DNA from: Acidovorax sp. Leaf78
GTDB taxonomy: Bacteria; Pseudomonadota; Gammaproteobacteria; Burkholderiales; Burkholderiaceae_C
DNA length: 64,000 nucleotides
Direction: 5' to 3'
Assembly: GCF_001422735.1 (NCBI RefSeq)
Contig: NZ_LMLZ01000020.1
Span: 777,272 to 841,271, forward strand
Shown: one piece after another, positions 55,400 to 64,000 of the stretch
Numbering within the stretch: position 1 is the stretch's first letter
Layout of the letters: every line of letters starts with the position of its first letter
Translations under genes and position numbers: made by a program
Notes under the pieces: generated by a model
The model's database searches: none
What the model saw: only the letters and a program-made list of their open reading frames with translations
What the model was told of the DNA's origin: nothing

Positions 55400-55804
55400 A
55401 TGATCGACCACACAGGCATCACCGTTTCGCAACTCGGGCGCAGCCGGCAGTTCTATGAGTCCGTGCTGTCCACGCTGGGCTACGGCGTGACGCTGGCGCT
55501 GGAGGATGCCGTGGGCTTTGGTGCCCGGGCCCTCAAGCCCGGGGATGATCCGGGAGGGGATTTCTGGATCTCCGCCGGTCCACCATTCACGCCCCGCTCG
55601 CACATTGCGTTTCGCGCAGACAGCGAGGCCCAGGTGGTCGCATTCCACCAGGCGGCGCTGGCTGCGGGCGGCAGCGACAACGGCGCACCGGGCCTGAGAC
55701 CCCGGTACCACGCGCAATATTTCGCTGCCTTTGTGCTCGACCCGGACGGCTACAACATCGAGGCCGTTTTTCATGGTGGGAGCGCTGCGCCCACCACGTC
55801 TTAG
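55400..55804 (+). CDS. VOC (glyoxalase/bleomycin resistance-like) family protein
   Basis: The 134-residue protein has the VOC start IDHTGITVSQLGRSRQFYESVLSTLGYGV, a mid-segment RSHIAFRADSEAQVVAFHQAALAAGG, and the end AAFVLDPDGYNIEAVFHG, containing the metal-ligand positions His, His and Glu. TAGGAGG precedes the ATG. This branch usually includes uncharacterised lactoylglutathione-lyase-like proteins. The reaction is unknown. Confidence 0.9.
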   Translation: MIDHTGITVSQLGRSRQFYESVLSTLGYGVTLALEDAVGFGARALKPGDDPGGDFWISAGPPFTPRSHIAFRADSEAQVVAFHQAALAAGGSDNGAPGLRPRYHAQYFAAFVLDPDGYNIEAVFHGGSAAPTTS

Positions 55805-55890
55805 AGCAGCAGGTTCGTGCAGGCGCAGTCTTCCGCTGCGGTCAGGCGCCTGAAACAATCTGCTGAATTTTTGGGAGGTGCGGCAAAATA

Positions 55891-55906
55891 CTGTGTATAT
55901 TTACAG
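55891..55906 (+). promoter_or_regulatory. LexA (SOS) box upstream of imuA
   Basis: CTGTGTATATTTACAG fits CTGT-N8-ACAG, the E. coli-type LexA consensus, with an AT-rich core. It lies 31 bp before the imuA start codon. This places the whole imuA-imuB-dnaE2 cassette under DNA-damage control. Confidence 0.9.
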
Positions 55907-55936
55907 TATTGATGTTGTTGAAAGACGCCCCTTCCC

Positions 55937-56827
55937 ATGTCTGCGCTGCCCATTCCCCGCCGGATGGTCGCATCCGATCTGCCGTCCGCCGTACCCGGCG
56001 TATGGCATGCGGATTCGCTGGGCGCGAGCTTGCAGCAGACCCAGCCGTCGGGCTATGCGCTGCTGGATGAGCAGCTGCCAGGCGGGGGGTGGCCGGTGGG
56101 TGCGCTGAGTGAGGTGCTGCAGCCTTTGCCCGGTTTGCACGAATGGCAGCTGGTGCTGCCAGCCCTGGCGCAGGCCGTGGCCGCGCGCACCGGCGCTGTG
56201 GTGGGCGTGGCGCCGCCGTATGAACCCTTTGGCCCGGTGCTGCAGGCCCGCGGGCTGGCTGCCCAGCGGTTGTGCCTGGTGCAGGCCGAGGGCGCCTCTG
56301 CGCTGTGGGCCGCAGAGCAGGCATTGCGATGCCGCGACGTGCTGGCCGTGATGGCGTGGCTGCCCCAGGTGCAGCCTGCCGCACTGCGCAGGCTGCAGTT
56401 GGCGGCCGCCCAGCATCAGCAACTTTTGTGGGTCTTCCGGCCTTTGGCGGCGGCTCCGCAGGCGTCGCCGGCCTTGCTGCGGCTGCAAGTGCAAACACCG
56501 ACCCCGCAGTCAGGGCGCGGGCAGGGGGCGCAGGGCGATGCCTCTGCATTCCCTGCGATGCAGGTGCAGATCCTCAAGCGCAGAGGTCCCCCGCTGATGC
56601 AAGACCTCTACCTGCCCGGATGCCACCCCAGGCTGGCCCACGAACTACACGCCCAGGCCGCGCGCCGGCGGGCCCTTCATGAGGCCGCACACGGCATGGC
56701 TGTGTCCGCACCATCCCCGGCAGCTGCAGGGCTGCGCAGTGCGGACGTGGCGTGGGTGTCCCAAGCCGGCCCAGAGAGGAGGGGGCATGCACTGGATCGC
56801 ACTGCCTTTGCCACGGTGGCAGGCTGA
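55937..56827 (+). CDS. imuA: ImuA, RecA-like component of the DnaE2 mutasome
   Basis: The 296-residue protein has the ImuA pattern: PSGYALLDEQLPGGGWPVGALSEVLQPLPGLHEWQLVLPALAQAVA, then GVAPPYEPFGPVLQARGL and ALWAAEQALRCRDVLAVMAWLP. It is a RecA/SulA-like protein that acts with ImuB and DnaE2 in SOS-induced translesion synthesis. It carries no clear Walker A lysine. The C-terminus overlaps imuB by 41 bp. A LexA box lies just upstream. Confidence 0.92.
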   Translation: MSALPIPRRMVASDLPSAVPGVWHADSLGASLQQTQPSGYALLDEQLPGGGWPVGALSEVLQPLPGLHEWQLVLPALAQAVAARTGAVVGVAPPYEPFGPVLQARGLAAQRLCLVQAEGASALWAAEQALRCRDVLAVMAWLPQVQPAALRRLQLAAAQHQQLLWVFRPLAAAPQASPALLRLQVQTPTPQSGRGQGAQGDASAFPAMQVQILKRRGPPLMQDLYLPGCHPRLAHELHAQAARRRALHEAAHGMAVSAPSPAAAGLRSADVAWVSQAGPERRGHALDRTAFATVAG

Positions 56828-58295
56828 TGCGCCCGCTGCCCTGGCAGACGCCACCGCCGTGGGCTGGTGGGCGCTGCGCTTTACCCCCCGGGTGGCGCTG
56901 GTGGATGGTGATGCCTTGCTGCTCGAAGTCTCCACCACCGAGCGGCTCTGGGGCGGGCGCGAGACCTTGCTGAGACAGGTGTGCGAGGCCTGGGCGCTGG
57001 CGGCTGAGGCGGCTGTCGATGCCGGTGCTGGTGCTGGTACTGAGGGCCTGCCGCCGCCTGGCCCCTCGCTCGTCTGGGGTTGCGGCCCTACCGCGCTGCT
57101 CGCGCAGGCGGTGCTGCGGATGGCGCTGGCCGGGCGGGCGCTGCCTGCCCGCATGCCGCAGGGCCTGCCCCTGCACACCCTGACGGCGCTGCGCCCCCAT
57201 GTGGCCAGCCTGGAGCGCATGGGTTGTCGCACCTGGGGCGCCTTGCAGTCCCTGCCGCGCGCAGGGGTAGCGCGGCGCTTTGGTGCTGCCGTACTGCAGG
57301 TGCTGGACCAGGCCCTGGGCGATGCCCCCCAGGCGCACAGCTGGCTGGAGCTGCCCGAGGCATTCGTGCTGACGGCCGAGCTGCCCGCCTTGGCCGAGTC
57401 GGCCGATGCGCTGCTGTGGAGCGCGGGCCGCTGTCTCACGGTGCTGCAGGGCTGGCTGCAGGCGCGCCAGCAGGGCGCGCTGGGGCTGGAGCTGGCCTGG
57501 CGGCACGACCTGCGCCGCATCGACGGCGTGGCGATAGCGCCCACGTGTGCACTGCAGGTGCGCACGGCGCAGGGCACCCAGGACATGGCGCACCTGCGGC
57601 GCCTGCTGTCAGAAAACCTGACGCGCACCCAGCTGGCCGCGCCCGCCAACCAGATCACGCTGCGCCTTCTGGAGTCCGCACCGCTGCAGCAGCGCAGCGC
57701 CAGCCTGCTGCCCCCGGATGACCGCCGGGGCGGTGACGATGCCGCGGGCGCATCGGCCGAGGCCCTGCACCAGCTGCTCGAGCGCCTGTCCGCCCGCCTG
57801 GGCACCGACCGCGTGCTGGCCCCGGTGCTGCAGGCCGACCACCGCCCTGAGCACATGCAGCAGTGGCGCCCGGCGGCAGAGGTGCTTCGCGTGGCAGTGG
57901 CCACAGGCCGCTCTGCGTCCAGGGCGGCGCCCATCCATGCTGCAGATGCCGCCCTCGATGCCACGCCCGATGCCTTGCTGCAACCCACCTGGCTGCTGAA
58001 CCCGCCGCGGCGCCTGGCGGTGCAGGGCAACCGGCCGTGCCACCACGGGCGGCTGCGCCTGCTGGACGGACCCCACCGGTTCGAGGCGGGTTGGTGGTGC
58101 ACGGCCGAACAGGAAAAGGAAAAAGACCCGACCCACCCTGGCACCGGTCTGGCACTGCGCGACTACTTCGTGGCCTACAACGATGTGGCAGGGCTGGTGT
58201 GGGTGTTTCGGGAGCGCCTGGCACCGATGGCCGACGGCGCGCAAGCGGTGGTGGTGCGCCCGCACCGCTGGTTTCTGCACGGCATTTTTGCTTGA
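56787..58295 (+). CDS. imuB: ImuB, Y-family polymerase-like mutasome hub
   Basis: The 502-residue protein is related to Y-family polymerases but begins directly at MHWIALPLPRW and continues RFTPRVALVDGDALLLEVSTTERLWGGRETLLRQV. ImuB proteins studied elsewhere are catalytically inactive and bridge ImuA, DnaE2 and the beta clamp. The little-finger region (LELAWRHDLRRIDGVAI through ITLRLLESAPL) is present. GAGAGGAGG precedes the ATG, which lies inside imuA in another frame. The stop is 174 bp before dnaE2. Confidence 0.92.
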   Translation: MHWIALPLPRWQADAPAALADATAVGWWALRFTPRVALVDGDALLLEVSTTERLWGGRETLLRQVCEAWALAAEAAVDAGAGAGTEGLPPPGPSLVWGCGPTALLAQAVLRMALAGRALPARMPQGLPLHTLTALRPHVASLERMGCRTWGALQSLPRAGVARRFGAAVLQVLDQALGDAPQAHSWLELPEAFVLTAELPALAESADALLWSAGRCLTVLQGWLQARQQGALGLELAWRHDLRRIDGVAIAPTCALQVRTAQGTQDMAHLRRLLSENLTRTQLAAPANQITLRLLESAPLQQRSASLLPPDDRRGGDDAAGASAEALHQLLERLSARLGTDRVLAPVLQADHRPEHMQQWRPAAEVLRVAVATGRSASRAAPIHAADAALDATPDALLQPTWLLNPPRRLAVQGNRPCHHGRLRLLDGPHRFEAGWWCTAEQEKEKDPTHPGTGLALRDYFVAYNDVAGLVWVFRERLAPMADGAQAVVVRPHRWFLHGIFA

Positions 58296-58469
58296 TGCGG
58301 CAAGGGCTACTTCGGTGGGATCGGTCTCTTCATCTTTCAACGCGGTGGCGGCAGCGGCTGATGCTGCTTGTCCCATCGCTGTTGTCCCCGTGTGTGCAGC
58401 GGCCCTGGTTTTTGCCCGTGCCTTTGTTGCTGCCTTCGTCTTTTGCCTTGTCGCCGCGGGGATTTCCCC

Positions 58470-61763
<3,294 letters not shown>

Positions 61764-61791
61764 GGCGCCTGTGCACTGGCCCCGTGGAAAC

Positions 61792-62307
61792 TCACCGCTC
61801 CAGCAGGTAGGTGTGCGGGTCGATAAAAAACGCCTTCTTGTAGCCCTGCGTGGAGCCATCGGCCTTCCACGGCGCGGGCAGCATCCGCACGATGGAATAG
61901 TGCAGGTGGGGCGGCTTGCCCTGCGCGTTGCCGCTGGCGCCCAGCGTACCGATGGCGCTGCCGGAAGCCACCACAGACAAGGCCCCGGTCTGGATCGAGT
62001 CCAGGTGCGCAAAGTAATGCAGCCGCCAGCGGGGCCCCAGCACCAGCACGACCTTGCCGCCTTTGGAGATCTCGCCCGTATACAGCACGATGCCATCCGT
62101 GGTGCTCAGCACGGGCGTGCCCACCTTGCCGAAGATGTCGATCCCCTTGTGCACACCCGAGGTGCCCCAGGGCTCGAACCAGAATGATTGGGGGTTCCAG
62201 TCCCGGGCCGATGCTCCGGCCACGGGGATGCGGATGCGCTCAGGGAGCAGCAGGCCGACCACCAGCACAGCCAGCAGACCCAGGCACAGGTTTCTTGCAA
62301 TTTTCAT
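61792..62307 (-). CDS. M23 family (LytM-type) metallopeptidase
   Basis: The 171-residue protein has an N-terminal membrane anchor or signal (NLCLGLLAVLVVGLLLPERI) and a compact M23 domain: GVHKGIDIFGKVGTPVLSTTDGIVLYTGEI carries the first zinc His and Asp, and KPPHLHYSIVRM the HxH. It probably cleaves peptidoglycan cross-links or activates amidases in the periplasm. It lies 130 bp after the AsmA-like gene and is convergent with dnaE2. Confidence 0.9.
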   Translation of the reverse strand: MKIARNLCLGLLAVLVVGLLLPERIRIPVAGASARDWNPQSFWFEPWGTSGVHKGIDIFGKVGTPVLSTTDGIVLYTGEISKGGKVVLVLGPRWRLHYFAHLDSIQTGALSVVASGSAIGTLGASGNAQGKPPHLHYSIVRMLPAPWKADGSTQGYKKAFFIDPHTYLLER

Positions 62308-62440
62308 GAACGGGCAACGCGAATGCGCCGGGGCGCGAGAGCGCGATTATTCCGCGTGGCAGGGGGAGGGCAGGAGTTGGGTCGCTGTAGCGCAGGGCAG
62401 GGCTGTGCGTGCGGCCCATGCCCTGGCCCCCCTGTGGGGC

Positions 62441-64000
62441 TCAGCGTGCGGTCGCTGCCTTGCTGGCCGCTTGCCGCGCAGGTTGCGACGCAGTCCCCGC
62501 TGCACCCTGGGCGCCCGGCTTCACGGGCTGCTTGCCCAGATCCAGCAGCGGCTTGCAGTGCGTGTCATCGTCGGCCGCCGGCACAGTCACCGGGATCAGC
62601 GCCAGCGCCACAGGGGCCACGGCCGCGGCCACCACCGCAGCGCCCGCGCGCAGCAGCAGCGGGCCGGCTTCCACGCCGACGTCGGGGTTTCCGAAGGTGC
62701 CCTTCACGTACAGCGGCGAGCGCAGCGAGAAGAACTTCCACTCCAGCGACTCGGGCTTGATGCGCAGGTTCAGCTCCTCGGTGCCCAGGTTGATGGTGCC
62801 GGTGGCCTCGATGATGGCGTCGTCGGTGCTCATCTTCACCACGCGCGTGGTGGCCAGGCCCTCCACCACCGTGAAGTCGGCCACCGCGCAGCGCAGGTGC
62901 ACCTCCTTGGTGTCGCCAAAAAGTTTGCCCACCACAATGCTGCCCACGTTCAGCGCGGCCAGGTCCAGCATCTGCTTGCTCAACGTGCCCTCGCGCACAT
63001 ACAGCCGCATCTCGCCAGTGCCCTTGCCCAGCAGGCCGGCCACACTGTTGCCGGTGCTTTCCAGGGCGATGGCGCCATCCATGCGGCCAAAGCTCTTTTT
63101 CATGAGCTGCACCTTGGGGAACAGGGCCGACAGCTGCAGGCCCTGCACGGTGCCCCGTATCTGGGCCTTGAGCGGCGCAGCGCGCCCGTCGATGCTCACC
63201 TGCGACTCGATCTTGCCCTCGGCCACGCCGAAGGTCAGCGGCGCGAGCTTGAGCTGTGCGTTCTCCATCACGGCATGCACGCTCAGGTCTTGCAGCGGCA
63301 GGCTCTCGGGGCGGATGATGTGCCGGCCCTTGAACACGATGTCCATGTCCATGGCGTTCCAGCGCTCGGCCGCAAATTTCGAGTCTGGCAGTACCTTGCC
63401 CTTGCCCACCCGTTCGCGGCCGCGGTTGGTGTTGTCGGGCTTGCTGGTGCCGATGGTGGGACCCAGGTCCGCCAGGCGCAGCTGGTTGGACGTCATCGTG
63501 CCGGTCAGGCGCGGGCGTGGCTTGCCCGATGTGTACTTGAGCGATCCGTGCAGATCGCTCTGGCCCACCTTGCCGTCGAAGTTGTCGTACTGCCACACGG
63601 CGCGTTCAGGCTCCAGGCTACCGGTCAGGCGGCCATCGGTCTCGAACGGCGGCGTATTGGGCAGCACCAGCCCTGTCACTTCGTACAGGTCGGCCATGCT
63701 GTCGGCCTTGAGCAGCACCTGAAAGTCCAGCCCCGACAGGGCGCCCGGATTGGCCAGAATCCCTTCGGCCGACAGCGCCACGCTGCCTGCGCTCGCGTCG
63801 ATCTGCAGCGGGTAGTTGACCACCTTGTTGCGCAGGCTGATCACCTGGCCCGCGCGTCCCTGGCCCTTGATCTGGGCCTTCATGTAGCGGCCTTCCAGTT
63901 CGAACCGCAGACCGTAGGGGACAGCCTCTGTGCTGCCGACGGCGGTGTTGCCCGCGGCGCTACTGCCTGGGGCCGATGCAGCGGCAACCGATGGCGCGGC
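62441..64000 (-). CDS. AsmA family protein, N-terminus off the window
   Basis: The frame is open from the right edge, so only the C-terminal 519 residues or so are present. It shows AsmA C-terminal features: repeated beta-strand segments, RWNAMDMDIVFKGRHIIRPESLPLQDLSVHAVMENAQLKLAPLTFGVAEGKIESQVSIDGRAAPLKAQI, GTGEMRLYVREGTLSKQMLDLAALNVGSIV and IEATGTINLGTEELNLRIKPESLEWKFFSLRSPLYVKGTFGNPDVGVE. AsmA-like proteins sit in the inner membrane facing the periplasm and are linked to lipid transport and outer-membrane biogenesis. It precedes an M23 peptidase. Confidence 0.9.
   Translation of the reverse strand, partial: AAPSVAAASAPGSSAAGNTAVGSTEAVPYGLRFELEGRYMKAQIKGQGRAGQVISLRNKVVNYPLQIDASAGSVALSAEGILANPGALSGLDFQVLLKADSMADLYEVTGLVLPNTPPFETDGRLTGSLEPERAVWQYDNFDGKVGQSDLHGSLKYTSGKPRPRLTGTMTSNQLRLADLGPTIGTSKPDNTNRGRERVGKGKVLPDSKFAAERWNAMDMDIVFKGRHIIRPESLPLQDLSVHAVMENAQLKLAPLTFGVAEGKIESQVSIDGRAAPLKAQIRGTVQGLQLSALFPKVQLMKKSFGRMDGAIALESTGNSVAGLLGKGTGEMRLYVREGTLSKQMLDLAALNVGSIVVGKLFGDTKEVHLRCAVADFTVVEGLATTRVVKMSTDDAIIEATGTINLGTEELNLRIKPESLEWKFFSLRSPLYVKGTFGNPDVGVEAGPLLLRAGAAVVAAAVAPVALALIPVTVPAADDDTHCKPLLDLGKQPVKPGAQGAAGTASQPARQAASKAATAR

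Overview
The window looks like a chromosomal segment of a high-GC betaproteobacterium of the family Comamonadaceae, most like Acidovorax. Reasons: strong G/C bias at third codon positions, an ImuA-ImuB-DnaE2 mutagenesis cassette, several orphan Bug/TctC binding proteins, tandem DUF4148 proteins, and short dispersed palindromic repeats of a type I associate with this family. The genus is inferred from gene content only. I saw no rRNA, tRNA, CRISPR array, insertion sequence or prophage.

Layout. 1-4.3 kb (minus): glycine cleavage genes gcvT-gcvH-gcvP behind a tandem glycine riboswitch; gcvP runs off the left edge. 4.36-7.26 kb (minus): TRAP transporter dctP-dctQ-dctM with a hairpin plus T-tract after dctP. 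7.8-9.3 kb: Lrp-type and LysR-type regulators. 9.7-20 kb (plus): a probable 10-kb operon with a D-glutamate-cyclase-family hydro-lyase, a LIV-type ABC importer (binding protein, two permeases, two ATPases), a lone TRAP-type binding protein and an A+B fused 5-oxoprolinase/hydantoinase. It is probably for uptake and ring-opening of 5-oxoproline or a related cyclic amide. 20-23.3 kb: ETF-ubiquinone oxidoreductase, an SDR and a hotdog thioesterase. 23.3-28.7 kb: a LacI-type regulator with two operators facing an operon for an aldarate-binding Bug protein, an enolase-superfamily talarate/galactarate dehydratase and an unrelated GarD-type galactarate dehydratase. 28.8-37.4 kb: AhpD-like protein, IclR regulator, then three more Bug proteins interleaved with a COG3618 lactonase, an RraA-type aldolase, a 2-hydroxyacid dehydrogenase and an SMP-30 lactonase, forming a sugar-acid or aromatic-acid catabolic island.

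37.6-46 kb: DUF1348/TetR pair, old-yellow-enzyme/LysR pair, catalase-peroxidase KatG, PcaC-type decarboxylase, PAS-LuxR regulator divergent from a 3-oxoacid CoA-transferase (scoAB). 46.2-51.9 kb: a tightly coupled four-gene operon of ECF sigma factor, membrane Ser/Thr kinase and two exported GH5-fold proteins that lack key catalytic residues; this is the most novel-looking system here. 52-53.5 kb: secreted hypothetical and two DUF4148 paralogs with an exact 84-bp tandem duplication. 54-55.8 kb: HD-GYP-like protein and VOC protein. 55.9-61.8 kb: SOS-box-controlled imuA-imuB-dnaE2, with a dispersed repeat embedded in frame in dnaE2. 61.8-64 kb (minus): M23 peptidase and an AsmA-like protein cut by the right edge.
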